Assembly (NCBI GenBank): GCA_009697105.1
Contig: SIAQ01000016.1
Span: 1 to 60,521, forward strand
Reading direction: 5' to 3'
Origin: Gemmataceae bacterium
Lineage (GTDB): Bacteria > Planctomycetota > Planctomycetia > Gemmatales > Gemmataceae
DNA length: 60,521 nt
Below are positions 1 to 8,108 of this stretch, one piece after another. The position numbers and the translations under genes were made by a program. The stretch's first letter is position 1; each line of letters begins with the position of its first letter. The notes beneath the pieces were generated by a model, which saw only the letters and a program-made list of their open reading frames with translations, was not told the origin of the DNA and made no database searches.

Positions 1-392
1 AGGTCGGACCTCCTTTGTAAAAAATACCTCCGGGCCGCAGTCTATAAGGTAAGGACGACGGTGTGGAAAACGTTACAAACCAAACTTACAAGCAGGGACA
101 CTTAGATCGTCGCCGCATTCGGATGTCACGATGCGGTAAAACTTAAGGCGCCAGCGAAGGGCCGTTTGCTGCCCTTCGCTGGCGCTCAGGCTCTGAGAAT
201 ACGACAATCTCAACCGCCCGCAGTATAGCGGTGGGATTATCGTTTTTGATTTGTTTCGTGTTTGAGCTTTATGATTTTGCGTTTTAGTGAGGTTATCGAC
301 GTTAGACATCTCCGGAACGGAGAACGGCGTGTGAACGCTCCTGACGCCTGATATCCATTTTCCTTTCCCTTTTTTCACGTTAGGAGTCGTTT
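1..392. other. Non-coding left edge with one palindrome
   Basis: I see no credible gene in this 392-base stretch. A minus-strand reading frame of 101 codons crosses the palindrome at 148-186 and reads as low-complexity shadow, so I do not call it. The last bases hold AGGAG, the ribosome binding site of the next gene. Confidence 0.6.
148..186. repeat. Palindromic intergenic element, family J copy 1
   Basis: Arms GCGCCAGCGAAGGG and CCCTTCGCTGGCGCT flank a short loop. The arm sequence (agcgccag plus aaggg) recurs at 37791-37848 and, as a half element, at 6502-6535. It could fold in RNA as a hairpin on either strand. Confidence 0.8.
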
Positions 393-851
393 ATGTACGG
401 TTCCACATTCCTCGTCCTCTCCACGCTCCAACTTCTCGGCGCCACCAGCGCCAACCCGAAGTCCGACGAAAAAACCGCCCCGAACATCCGCCAAATCGAC
501 CCCGATGTTGCCGACATCAGCGGATACTACACCTGCAAAGGCCAGGAGGCCGGGGGCAAAAACTACGGCGGCATTGTGGTGCTGACGAAGAAAAACGACG
601 TGTACGTCGTTCAATGGATCGTCGGCGGCGGCGCCAACTTCACCGGCATCGCCATCCGCCAAGGCAGTACCCTGGCCGCCAGCTGGACGCTACCGAGCGA
701 ACGCGGCACAGTTCGAGGCATCAACCTCTACCGCATCGAATCGACGCCGAACGGCCCCCGTTTAACTGGCCGCTGGGCGTCGCTGCCTGGCCCGGGCGTG
801 CAGCAGAACGAGACGCTGTTGTTTTTGAAGAAACTGGATGTTGAGGAATAA
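393..851 (+). CDS. Small secreted protein of unknown function
   Basis: Predicted 152-residue protein. The ATG is chosen because AGGAG lies six bases upstream and an apparent secretion signal (residues 1-20, ending around SAN) follows directly. The mature part contains a repeated glycine-rich beta pattern (ISGYYTCKG, YGGIVVL, YVVQWIVGGG, LTGRW), which suggests a small beta-sandwich or barrel like those of other planctomycete exported proteins that bind or wrap small ligands; I do not recognise a named family. It is monocistronic: a palindrome follows directly and the next gene is convergent. Function cannot be assigned from sequence alone. Confidence 0.75.
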   Translation: MYGSTFLVLSTLQLLGATSANPKSDEKTAPNIRQIDPDVADISGYYTCKGQEAGGKNYGGIVVLTKKNDVYVVQWIVGGGANFTGIAIRQGSTLAASWTLPSERGTVRGINLYRIESTPNGPRLTGRWASLPGPGVQQNETLLFLKKLDVEE

Positions 852-852
852 T

Positions 853-929
853 GTTTAGTCGCTCGCCTTTGGCGAGCGCGGGCCTTGTCGCATCATTACG
901 TCGCGCTCGCCAAAGGCGAGCGGCTAAAC
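853..929. repeat. Palindromic intergenic element, family A copy 1
   Basis: Two inverted units, each itself a hairpin (CGCTCGCC-TTT-GGCGAGCG), lie head to head with outer arms GTTTAG and CTAAAC. It fills the gap between two convergent genes, so it could end transcription from both sides. Other copies are at 28106-28198 and 43764-43838. Confidence 0.9.
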
Positions 930-932
930 AAA

Positions 933-2168
933 TCACCGCCGCGGTCTGAGTGTGCTACGATGGACATATTCGCCCAATCTGCGCCCCACGATCAGCCCCT
1001 CGCGATTGTCGAACTGCCAGTGGATACCGCCGTAGATTCGGCTCATGCCGGCTTCCTCGGCGGCGGCCCAAAGGCTGTCGAATTTTCGTGTCGCCCCGGG
1101 CACATCATCGGATACCACCGAAAACCGAATCTTATCCGTGCCAAACGACTGCGCCAACACGCTCGCCGCTGCCGCGCTGAACGTGCTATGGCCTGAAATA
1201 TAGGCAGGAAATGGCGGCGTTTCGAGCAGCGGCGTCCATGACTCGGCGATCGGTGTCGCGGGATCCTCGGCTAATGTGATAGCTGTGCTCGGGCGCCAAT
1301 AATCAAACGTGAATTTGATCACCCAGCATAGGATTGCGGCGTCGGCCATGCTGACGTTGAGATGTGCGAAGACGCGCGCGTTCTCGGCCAGCGAGGTGCC
1401 ACGGTCGATGGCGATACCCTGCGAGATTTTGTTCCATTGACCTGGCGGCGTCATCGTGCCGACGTTGCCTGCCCAGAAATGCGCGATCTGCGTCTGCTCC
1501 GAGGTGCGGTCGAGGCTGTGCTTGCCGCCGAGGCGTTTCACTTCATGGAATGCATCTGCATATTCCGCGCTGCCGAGCGTCGGCGGCGCCGGCGGTTGAT
1601 ACTGCGTGCCCTTGCGAATCGCGAACGGCGTGACCTTACCCCAGGCAGGTAACAATGCATCGTGGAAATTCGGCACGGTCGGTTGCCACGCTCCAAGCGT
1701 TTTTCTCAGTTCATGCCGTCCCGTCGCCATCGAACCGTCATCCTGGCGTGCTGCGAGAATACGCTCGGCAACATGACGGCCGAGCGAAACGCCTTGCTCG
1801 CGGCTGTCACCCACGGGAATCTCTCCAAGGCTGCGTATCAGCATGAGATCGAAGAATTCGCGCTGCTTCGGATAAAGCGATATCAAACAGCGATGCGCCG
1901 CCGCTGCCGCCGCTGCTTCGCTCGATGTACCAGGCGAAGCCGAAAGATCGACGAGATAATGCTGATGTGTACGTTCGATCGCCATCACCGCATCGTAAAT
2001 GGCGAGGTGCACAATCGCCAAACTCCGCGCTGCGATCGGCGGCGACGAACGATCGGCGCGAATCGCTTGCAGCACGGTCTCGTTCCAGCGGATTACCATG
2101 TCATGGCCCGACGCGGGTTGCGCTGTCGCGGCGGCGGCTACCATGATCGTTAATGTGAGTGCGTGCAT
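933..2168 (-). CDS. Vanadium-dependent haloperoxidase-like protein (PAP2 fold)
   Basis: Predicted 411-residue exported protein; residues 1-22 form a signal peptide. All three vanadate/phosphate-binding motifs of the vanadium haloperoxidase/PAP2 superfamily are visible in order: K-x6-RP as KFTFDYWRP, SGH in YISGHSTFS, and SR-x5-H-x3-D as SRIYGGIHWQFD. In this superfamily these residues bind vanadate and the last histidine is the apical ligand; members oxidise halides with hydrogen peroxide or act as acid phosphatases. The length matches bacterial vanadium haloperoxidase-like proteins rather than membrane PAP2 phosphatases. Halide specificity, or even peroxidase activity, cannot be read from sequence. 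Convergent with the small secreted gene upstream on the map. Confidence 0.9.
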   Translation of the reverse strand: MHALTLTIMVAAAATAQPASGHDMVIRWNETVLQAIRADRSSPPIAARSLAIVHLAIYDAVMAIERTHQHYLVDLSASPGTSSEAAAAAAAHRCLISLYPKQREFFDLMLIRSLGEIPVGDSREQGVSLGRHVAERILAARQDDGSMATGRHELRKTLGAWQPTVPNFHDALLPAWGKVTPFAIRKGTQYQPPAPPTLGSAEYADAFHEVKRLGGKHSLDRTSEQTQIAHFWAGNVGTMTPPGQWNKISQGIAIDRGTSLAENARVFAHLNVSMADAAILCWVIKFTFDYWRPSTAITLAEDPATPIAESWTPLLETPPFPAYISGHSTFSAAAASVLAQSFGTDKIRFSVVSDDVPGATRKFDSLWAAAEEAGMSRIYGGIHWQFDNREGLIVGRRLGEYVHRSTLRPRR

Positions 2169-2567
2169 CGTCCGACTCCATTACCAAAAACAGGCTCTGC
2201 GCAATTGCCGTGGGAAAATTCACCTCACGCAAAGGCGCAAAGCCGCAAAGAAATACATAAGAATCGAGAGAGGAAAAACTTAGCTTGATTTCCCTCTGCG
2301 CCTTTGCGCCTTTGCGTGAGCTTCTTCCACAATATTGAGGGAGAGCCCAAAAACATTCCCCTACCGTGATGATAATCCGCCGAGGCGTCGTCGCCAAATC
2401 CGTTCCATGTGAAACGAATCGTCAAAACGTACGACATGGATCGATTGTAGCGATTGTAACGATGATGCAGCCTATTTCGCGAGTACCGGTTTTTTCTTTC
2501 ACTTTGCGATAGCATCACGTATCATTACCCCATACTTCATCATCTCCAGGTTTGCGAGGATCGTTCG
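2169..2567. other. Divergent intergenic region
   Basis: This 399-base region separates the divergent haloperoxidase and metallohydrolase genes and must carry both promoters, though I cannot name -35/-10 boxes with confidence. It holds the family L palindrome at 2221-2320. No credible gene was seen. Confidence 0.5.
2221..2320. repeat. Palindromic intergenic element, family L copy 1
   Basis: Left arm CTCACGCAAAGGCGCAAAG and right arm CTTTGCGCCTTTGCGTGAG enclose about 60 bases of AT-rich spacer. The same architecture, with purine-rich arms and a long AT-rich loop but different arm words, occurs at 41144-41277, 53086-53211 and 60203-60289. Confidence 0.85.
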
Positions 2568-4940
2568 ATGCTGCGTTTCACCATTAAGCCAGTCGCCGTC
2601 TTTCTGTTGCTATTCTCCTTCGTTGCTCGTTCCTCGGCCCAGGCAGTCGATGTCGAACCGCAACCACTCGCGGCGAATGTGCTGCGACTGGTGCAGGCGT
2701 TCGACTATCTCGGCCAGCCGCTCGCGCCGGCACTTGTCAAACTCATCGAAGATGCGGCCCGCGAGCAGGATGCGGTTCGCTTACAAAAGTTGATCGATCC
2801 GCATGTTCTCTTCTCCGTGCATCTGAGTCCCGAGGCACGCGTCAAAGTTAAGCAAGGCTCCGCGCCGGCAGTGCTTCAACAAGGTGCATTCACGCCGGTC
2901 ATCGTCCGCGTACAGAACGAAAGCACGGTGACGAAGCCGCTCAACATTCGCAGCCCGCAGGCATTGCCGATCTTTTCGCGCGGCAAGGCAGGCGAGATTA
3001 CCAAGGATGACGTGAAGAATCGTTTCCTCGATGTCGAGATGTTCACCAGCCAACCGATGACCGACAAACTCAGCGGCTTGAAATTGGAATACGCGCTCGC
3101 ACTTGTTCACAGCAGTCAAGCGGGCAAGCGCGAGGCGACCATCGTGTTCGATGTTGGCCAGGGCACGCAAGACCTCGGTTTCCGGTCCGAAACGCCTGTG
3201 CTTTTCGACATCCGCCCCGCGATTCCCGTCAAGCTCATCGTCACCGATGTCGATGGCACGCCGACTGCCGGGCGTTTCACATTCAAGGACAAGACCGGCC
3301 GCGTCTACCCGGCAAAAGCGAAACGCCTCGCACCGGACTTTTTCTTTCAGGACCAAGTATATCGCCACAGCGGCGGCATCGTCTATCTGCCACCAGGCGA
3401 ATTAACGATGGTCTATGGCCGCGGCCCGGAGTACAAGCTGCTTGAGCGAACAATCACTGTGCCTTTCAAAGGTTCATCCACGGTCGAAGTCAAGCTGCAA
3501 CGCTGGATCGATCCGATGAAGTACGGCTTCTACAGCGGCGACCATCACATCCACGCCGCCGGGTGCGCCCATTACACGAACCCGACCGAAGGCGTATTCG
3601 CCGACGACATGTTCCTGCACGTCAAGGGCGAGGCATTGAACGTCGGCTGCAACCTGACGTGGGGACCATGCTACGATTTTCAACGGCAGTTTTTCGAACC
3701 GACCGCGAATAAAATCAGCGAGCCGTTCACGGTGCTCAAGTATGACATCGAGGTCAGCGGCTTCGGCTCGCAGGCATTGGGCCATGTGTGCCTTCTGAAC
3801 CTGCGTGACCAGACCTATCCGGGTTCAGACGGCACGAAAACGAAAGGCTGGCCGACCTGGACCACGCCGCTCATGCGCTGGGCCAAGAACCAGGGTGCCT
3901 ACACCGGCTACGCCCATTCCGCGAACGGACTGGGCATCGATCCCAAGGCCGCCTCGAAACGACTCGTCGCCATGTTTGACGACAACAAAGACGCCAAGCT
4001 TTCCGCCAAGGAAGCCGAGGAAGCGCTGCTGCCCGAAGACTTCAAAACGACCGACACGAATAGCGACGGTTTCGCAACGCTCGACGAACTCGTTGCTTCG
4101 CACCAGCGTGTCAGCAATTCGCTGATCAACTACGCGATCCCCGAAATGAACGGCATCGGCGCCCAGGAAATCTGCGTCACCACCGCGCAGGGCCTGTGCG
4201 ATTTCATCAGCGCCATGGACACCGCCCGTGTGCCGGAATGGAACTGCTGGTATCACTTGCTCAACTGTGGCTATCCGCTCAAAGTCTCCGGCGAGACCGA
4301 TTTCCCGTGCATCACCGGGTCGCGCGTCGGGCAAGGTCGTGTATATGTGCAGATGGGCACGAAGATCAAAAAGATCGAATTCAAGGATTGGGCCGCGGGA
4401 CTTGCGAAAGGCCGATCGTACATCAGCGACGGTTACGCCCACGCCCTGCAATTCAGTGTGGACGATAAAGTGGCCGGCGAGAAGGTGAAACTCCGCGAGC
4501 CAGGCAAAGTAAACGTGAAGGCCAAGGTCGCTTTCGCCAGCAACACCGCGCTAGGCACAGCCGTCGGCGGCAAGGTGCCCGAAGGTAAGACGCGGCTCGT
4601 CGAGTTGATCGTCAATGGCCGACCCGTAGCCACACAGGAAGTGCCCGCCGACGATAAGGAGCACGATCTCACGTTCACGTTGAATATCGACAAGAGTGCA
4701 TGGGTTGCGATTCGCCAATTCCCGCAGATGCACACCAATCCCGTCGATGTGATCGTCAACGATCAGCCGATCCGTGCGTCACGCAAAAGCGCGATCTGGG
4801 CAATCGGCGTCATCGAGCAATTGTGGCGTGTAAGGCAAAATGTGATCGCGCAAGATGAGCGTGGCGAAGCCGAGCGCGTGTTTCAGTGGGCGATCCAGCG
4901 CTATCGCAAGATCGCCGAGGACTCGTCGCCGGGCAGCTGA
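2568..4940 (+). CDS. CehA/McbA-type metallohydrolase with inserted EF-hands
   Basis: Predicted 790-residue exported protein with a signal peptide (residues 1-25) and GAGG eight bases before the ATG. The N-terminal 300 residues look like beta-rich carbohydrate-binding or scaffold domains. A PHP-like metal site begins at about residue 325 with DHHIHAAGC; later histidines include YAHSANG. CehA/McbA family proteins are PHP-fold hydrolases, best known from carbaryl ester/amide cleavage, but planctomycete members have no established substrate. Between these parts sit two canonical EF-hand loops, DDNKDAKLSAKE (about 471-482) and DTNSDGFATLDE (about 496-507), each with acidic residues at 1, 3, 5 and Glu at 12. 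That predicts calcium binding within the catalytic region. The C-terminal 150 residues are again beta-rich. Confidence 0.85.
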   Translation: MLRFTIKPVAVFLLLFSFVARSSAQAVDVEPQPLAANVLRLVQAFDYLGQPLAPALVKLIEDAAREQDAVRLQKLIDPHVLFSVHLSPEARVKVKQGSAPAVLQQGAFTPVIVRVQNESTVTKPLNIRSPQALPIFSRGKAGEITKDDVKNRFLDVEMFTSQPMTDKLSGLKLEYALALVHSSQAGKREATIVFDVGQGTQDLGFRSETPVLFDIRPAIPVKLIVTDVDGTPTAGRFTFKDKTGRVYPAKAKRLAPDFFFQDQVYRHSGGIVYLPPGELTMVYGRGPEYKLLERTITVPFKGSSTVEVKLQRWIDPMKYGFYSGDHHIHAAGCAHYTNPTEGVFADDMFLHVKGEALNVGCNLTWGPCYDFQRQFFEPTANKISEPFTVLKYDIEVSGFGSQALGHVCLLNLRDQTYPGSDGTKTKGWPTWTTPLMRWAKNQGAYTGYAHSANGLGIDPKAASKRLVAMFDDNKDAKLSAKEAEEALLPEDFKTTDTNSDGFATLDELVASHQRVSNSLINYAIPEMNGIGAQEICVTTAQGLCDFISAMDTARVPEWNCWYHLLNCGYPLKVSGETDFPCITGSRVGQGRVYVQMGTKIKKIEFKDWAAGLAKGRSYISDGYAHALQFSVDDKVAGEKVKLREPGKVNVKAKVAFASNTALGTAVGGKVPEGKTRLVELIVNGRPVATQEVPADDKEHDLTFTLNIDKSAWVAIRQFPQMHTNPVDVIVNDQPIRASRKSAIWAIGVIEQLWRVRQNVIAQDERGEAERVFQWAIQRYRKIAEDSSPGS

Positions 4941-4958
4941 TTCACGTCGCTCGTTTTG

Positions 4959-5037
4959 GGCGAGCCTAGCCGCGTAAGCGGCAGGTTGAATACGTAAACG
5001 CTAAATTCAACCTGCCGCTTACGCGGCTAGGCTCGCC
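4959..5037. repeat. Palindromic intergenic element, family B
   Basis: Arms GGCGAGCCTAGCCGCGTAAG and its complement, continuing through GCGGCAGGTTGAAT, are nearly perfect over more than 30 bases. The unit contains its own mini-hairpin GCCGC-GTAA-GCGGC. It fills the gap between two convergent genes. Confidence 0.9.
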
Positions 5038-5054
5038 AGGAATTTGGCAACAAA

Positions 5055-5942
5055 TCACTTCTGCTCCGCCACCTGGAGCTTCTTCGCGTACTCAGCGAAA
5101 TGGCGAGTATCCTCGCTGAACGAGTTGACCCAGTGCCGGATCATGCCTTCGGATGCACCGGCTTCGCAGTCGAGATTGATTTCGAGGGCCGTGTATTCGC
5201 TGTCCTTGCTTTTGTAGTTGACGGCGCGAATGAATTTGCGACTGAAGTTGTAGCGATTCACTTCCGCGAGTGCGAGTTTCGGATAGCGTGCTTCCATCAT
5301 CAGGTCTTTGCCGAAGTTGTAAAGCCGAATCTTTTGGCCATTCACCTCGAAGAAAAACGTAACCGGCCCGGTGGCATTCTGGTGCTTCTGATAGTTAATC
5401 CCGTGAGTCTTGAGCACATGTTCGAGTTTGTCGTCGGTGAATTCGGCAAATACCTTGTCTTCGTTCGTGGTGCCGGTGACGAATTTTTCGTATCTCTTCA
5501 ACTCGTCGTCGAAACGCGCCAGGTATTGTTTGAGCATTCCCGTCGAATGGCCTGCGGTGAGATCGAGGCCGTATTCGAGGATCGTGATATCGCCCATGTT
5601 TTCCTTGTGAAACGAGGCTCGAGTGACCCGGGTGAACGCATTCCACTCGTTGAGCTTTTCGATAGTGACTCCGGCAAAAATGCAATCAAGCATTACGTCC
5701 TTGGACGGAAAAAGAGTCCAGCGCACGCGAAAGTTGCTGCGCACGAAATCGAAATAGTGCTCGTCGCCTTTTTTCGAAGCCGTTTTCTTGAACTCAATCT
5801 TGAGCTCTTGCAACAGTTTTTCGATGCCTTCCGGGGCCAAGTCACGCTGGAGTTTGTCCTCCTGCGCGAGCGAACTTGGAACGATGACGATAAAGACGAC
5901 AAGCGATGCGATTAGCATCCGTACCCGTATCAGTGATGGCAT
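5055..5942 (-). CDS. Secreted protein with two YbjN-like domains
   Basis: Predicted 295-residue exported protein. I start it at the ATG at 5942 because AAGGAA lies six bases upstream and a clean signal peptide (MPSLIRVRML... SSLAQ) follows; a seven-codon upstream extension has no such site. Two tandem alpha/beta modules are visible (roughly residues 20-140 and 150-290). Each carries a hydrophobic strand, an EvNrYN/EWNAFTR motif and a 'LDCEAGAS' or 'LDLTAGHS' motif followed by a long helix. This resembles the YbjN/type III chaperone-like fold, an assignment by pattern only. The second module closely matches the next gene in the row, implying duplication. Likely co-transcribed with it. Confidence 0.7.
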   Translation of the reverse strand: MPSLIRVRMLIASLVVFIVIVPSSLAQEDKLQRDLAPEGIEKLLQELKIEFKKTASKKGDEHYFDFVRSNFRVRWTLFPSKDVMLDCIFAGVTIEKLNEWNAFTRVTRASFHKENMGDITILEYGLDLTAGHSTGMLKQYLARFDDELKRYEKFVTGTTNEDKVFAEFTDDKLEHVLKTHGINYQKHQNATGPVTFFFEVNGQKIRLYNFGKDLMMEARYPKLALAEVNRYNFSRKFIRAVNYKSKDSEYTALEINLDCEAGASEGMIRHWVNSFSEDTRHFAEYAKKLQVAEQK

Positions 5943-6007
5943 GGGAAATTCCTTTTCTTTCATTTAATCTGCCATTAATGGCCGGCTATATTCAAGAACG
6001 AAATGTA

Positions 6008-6478
6008 CTATCTCTTCGCCAGGAACTTGCTGAAATCATTCGCTTCCTTGTCGAAGCGATTGACAAATTGGCGAATGCCCGCCTCGGTGATTCCGCCGAG
6101 ACAGTCGATCTGGGATTCAAGCGAGAGCGACATCTTGTCCTTCATGTCGATCTGCACAAGACGGGTGAATTTAGCCGTGGCGTTCCACAGATTGACTTCC
6201 TCAATCTTGATCTGTTTATCGTGGATCGATTCAATCCACAGGTCGTTGACATAGTTGTACAGACGATACGATTGTTCGCCGCGTTTGAAATCGTAGTAGG
6301 CAATCACGGCTTCCTTATCTTTTCGCTCGTTTCTTTGATATTTGAGGTCAAGCCCTTGCAGCACTTTTTCGACCATCTCATTCGTCGCGCTGCGAGCGAC
6401 CTTATTCTGTGGCAACACTGCCGACGGCACCGTTAGACAGAACGCGATACAAGCCAGAAAACCGAAAGAACGAACCAT
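6008..6478 (-). CDS. Secreted single-domain YbjN-like protein
   Basis: Predicted 156-residue exported protein with a signal peptide ending near LPQ and AAGGAA seven bases upstream of the ATG, the same leader context as its neighbour. It has one copy of the module found twice in the adjacent gene: RLYNYVNDLWIE, then EEVNLWNATAKFTR, then QIDCLGGITEAGIR and a C-terminal helix. The pair is in the same orientation with a 65-base gap and probably one transcript. YbjN-type proteins are thought to act as small chaperone-like or sensory proteins, but no role is established for exported planctomycete forms. Confidence 0.7.
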   Translation of the reverse strand: MVRSFGFLACIAFCLTVPSAVLPQNKVARSATNEMVEKVLQGLDLKYQRNERKDKEAVIAYYDFKRGEQSYRLYNYVNDLWIESIHDKQIKIEEVNLWNATAKFTRLVQIDMKDKMSLSLESQIDCLGGITEAGIRQFVNRFDKEANDFSKFLAKR

Positions 6479-6501
6479 ACGAGAATTCCTTTTTTATGTC
6501 A

Positions 6502-6535
6502 GAGCCTGAGCGCCAGGGAAGGTTACCGCCTGCCC
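6502..6535. repeat. Half element, family J
   Basis: CAGAGCCTGAGCGCCAGGGA matches one arm of the family J element at 37791-37848, but the second arm here is eroded to CCTGCCC-like sequence. It sits between two same-strand genes. Confidence 0.5.
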
Positions 6536-6547
6536 GTCTCGATAATT

Positions 6548-7627
6548 TTACACACCAACACGAACATCAATGCGTCGCACCGCGCTCGTGATCCGATCGT
6601 GAGCGGTAGCGTCGTCGCCATTACGCAAATCGCGGCAAATTCCACCGAGCAAATCGAATGTCCGCGCGTCGGTGCTTTCTCCGATCCAGCCGCGCAGGCA
6701 TGCCTCGGCCTGTACGATGCGAGTCAGCATGCGAAACTGCCAGCTCGGCCAATGCTTCTTCGCGTAAACCATCAACGAATGCCGAGTGACCATCCGGAGC
6801 ACCGGCGGCACCACACGATGATGCAACGGATGATGGTGCACGATCATCGGCTCCGGATCGAACCAGACCGACCAGCCTCGCTCGACCGCCCGCCGGCAGA
6901 GATCGACATCCTCGTAATACAAGAAGAAACTCTCATCCAGGCCGCCGAGGTCACGCAGGCATTTCTGGCGAATCAGCAAACAGCAGCCCGTAACCCATGC
7001 CACGGGTGTCGCAGTGTCGCTAGAAATCTTCTCGTACTTGCGTCGGCTGCGCGGCAGCACCATGCGGGCGAGCGTCGAGACAAGCGTCGGGTACGGCCCG
7101 GTCGAAAGCTGCCGCGTGCCATCGCTGTTGCGCAAATGAAAGCCGACGATTCCTGCTTTGTCATCAAGTCGATTCAAACGGTCAGCGACATCGTCAAGGA
7201 AATCATCCGCCGGCGTCGTATCCGGGTTCAACAGCAGAAACCAATCGCCCATGCTCAGCCGGCATCCTTCGTTCACTGCACGTGCGAATCCATGATTCTG
7301 CTGCCAACGCCGCACCGAAACGTTTGCCGTGCGTCGCAACCGTTGGGTTGCCGAATGAGGCGGCGAGTTGTTATCAACGATCACGATCTCGGCAAACCCA
7401 CTCTTCACGCACTTGCTGTTTTGCAATTGGCGAACTAATTGCTCCGTATTGTCCCATTGCCGATAATTCACGATCACCACCGATAGCATCGGCGGCGCGC
7501 AGCAACGAGCTTCTGCCGATGTCGCGATCGGCACGGATGCGGTAGCAGTCGATGGCGTAACGACAGACAACACTGGCTCCTTCCACAGGTTCTCACCGCG
7601 GTCAGCGCGATGAACATATTTTTCCAC
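6548..7627 (-). CDS. Family 2 glycosyltransferase
   Basis: Predicted 359-residue cytoplasmic GT-A fold enzyme. The nucleotide-sugar site is seen in LSVVIVNYRQW, VIVDNNSPP, HGFARAVNEG and LLLNPDTTP (the DxD-type metal motif), followed by the acceptor-side motif GGLDESFFLYYEDVDLCRR, typical of rhamnosyltransferase-like GT2 enzymes. The long ORF starts at a GTG at 7627 with weak AGG upstream; an internal ATG at 7489 would give MLSVVIVNY as N-terminus, the usual family start, so the first 46 residues are doubtful. It probably builds an O-antigen-like or exopolysaccharide glycan. It stands alone, divergent from the SelD gene. Confidence 0.85.
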   Translation of the reverse strand: MEKYVHRADRGENLWKEPVLSVVTPSTATASVPIATSAEARCCAPPMLSVVIVNYRQWDNTEQLVRQLQNSKCVKSGFAEIVIVDNNSPPHSATQRLRRTANVSVRRWQQNHGFARAVNEGCRLSMGDWFLLLNPDTTPADDFLDDVADRLNRLDDKAGIVGFHLRNSDGTRQLSTGPYPTLVSTLARMVLPRSRRKYEKISSDTATPVAWVTGCCLLIRQKCLRDLGGLDESFFLYYEDVDLCRRAVERGWSVWFDPEPMIVHHHPLHHRVVPPVLRMVTRHSLMVYAKKHWPSWQFRMLTRIVQAEACLRGWIGESTDARTFDLLGGICRDLRNGDDATAHDRITSAVRRIDVRVGV

Positions 7628-7694
7628 TCAAACCTGGGTGCGAGTGGGCAATATTGGTGGATTGTACGCGCGAACGAGGTTTCGATGCAACATC

Positions 7695-7730
7695 GGAATT
7701 GCGAAAATCGACCGATTTTAGGAATTCCGC
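7695..7730. repeat. Nested hairpin in divergent region
   Basis: Outer arms CGGAATT and AATTCCG enclose a perfect inner hairpin AAAATCG-AC-CGATTTT. Only one copy was seen in this window. It could be an operator-like dyad or a degraded member of the palindrome families. Confidence 0.5.
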
Positions 7731-8017
7731 GCCAATCGGAATGTACTCCTCAAAGGCTCGAATCGGAAAATTCAACGACAATTTTTCTCCAGTCCGTCGT
7801 GTACATTTCCGGATCGTTATGCGACTTCCCAGGTCGGCGTAAATAATTCCGCTTCTCAACAGTGCAAGGCCGATCTTGTGTAATCGCTCCGTCGGAGCAT
7901 CTTTCCCAGCGGATGGGAAAAGGCTACGCATCGAGCGAATCCGGGCGAACTCAATGGGAGCCAGCCACGCAACCTGTAGAATAAATGGTTCCCCGCCATC
8001 GTTGTGGATTTTTACCT

Positions 8018-8085
8018 AAGCCCAGAGGTGAGGTACTTCGAACCTCTGGGCTCCCAAAGGTTCGACGTACTTCACCATTGGGCTT
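8018..8085. repeat. Palindromic intergenic element, family C copy 1
   Basis: Two 35-base units face each other. The left unit is itself a hairpin (AGCCCAGAGGT and ACCTCTGGGCT around GAGGTACTTCGA); the right unit is diverged (CCATTGGGCTT). It lies just upstream of the SelD gene and lengthens that reading frame artificially. Other copies: 22407-22495, 25005-25086, 35515-35597, 52970-53280. Confidence 0.9.
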
Positions 8086-8108
8086 GCATTCCCAGGAATC
8101 GCATCGCA

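Larger units (their letters stand above)
7628..8108. other. Divergent intergenic region between glycosyltransferase and SelD genes
   Basis: This 481-base region contains a nested hairpin (CGGAATT...AAAATCG/CGATTTT...AATTCCG, 7695-7730) and the family C element (8018-8085). A 109-codon minus-strand frame here overlaps the glycosyltransferase start and resembles nothing known. I looked for a selenocysteine tRNA or riboswitch and could not support one. Confidence 0.5.

Noticed and set aside
73..378. Minus-strand 101-codon frame at the left edge
   Set aside because: It crosses a palindrome, has no ribosome binding site and shows no family resemblance.
5100..5915. Plus-strand frame opposite the YbjN-like gene
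   Set aside because: It is antisense to a gene with signal peptide, ribosome binding site and paralogue.
7602..7931. Minus-strand 109-codon frame in the region between the glycosyltransferase and SelD genes
   Set aside because: It overlaps the glycosyltransferase start and reads without any recognisable motif.
7628..8003. Possible selenocysteine tRNA or riboswitch upstream of SelD
   Set aside because: I found no cloverleaf with an intact T-arm and no known riboswitch core; a covariance-model search would be needed.
8004..8108. Upstream extension of the SelD gene
   Set aside because: These 35 codons are encoded by a family C palindrome; the ATG at 8109 has its own ribosome binding site.
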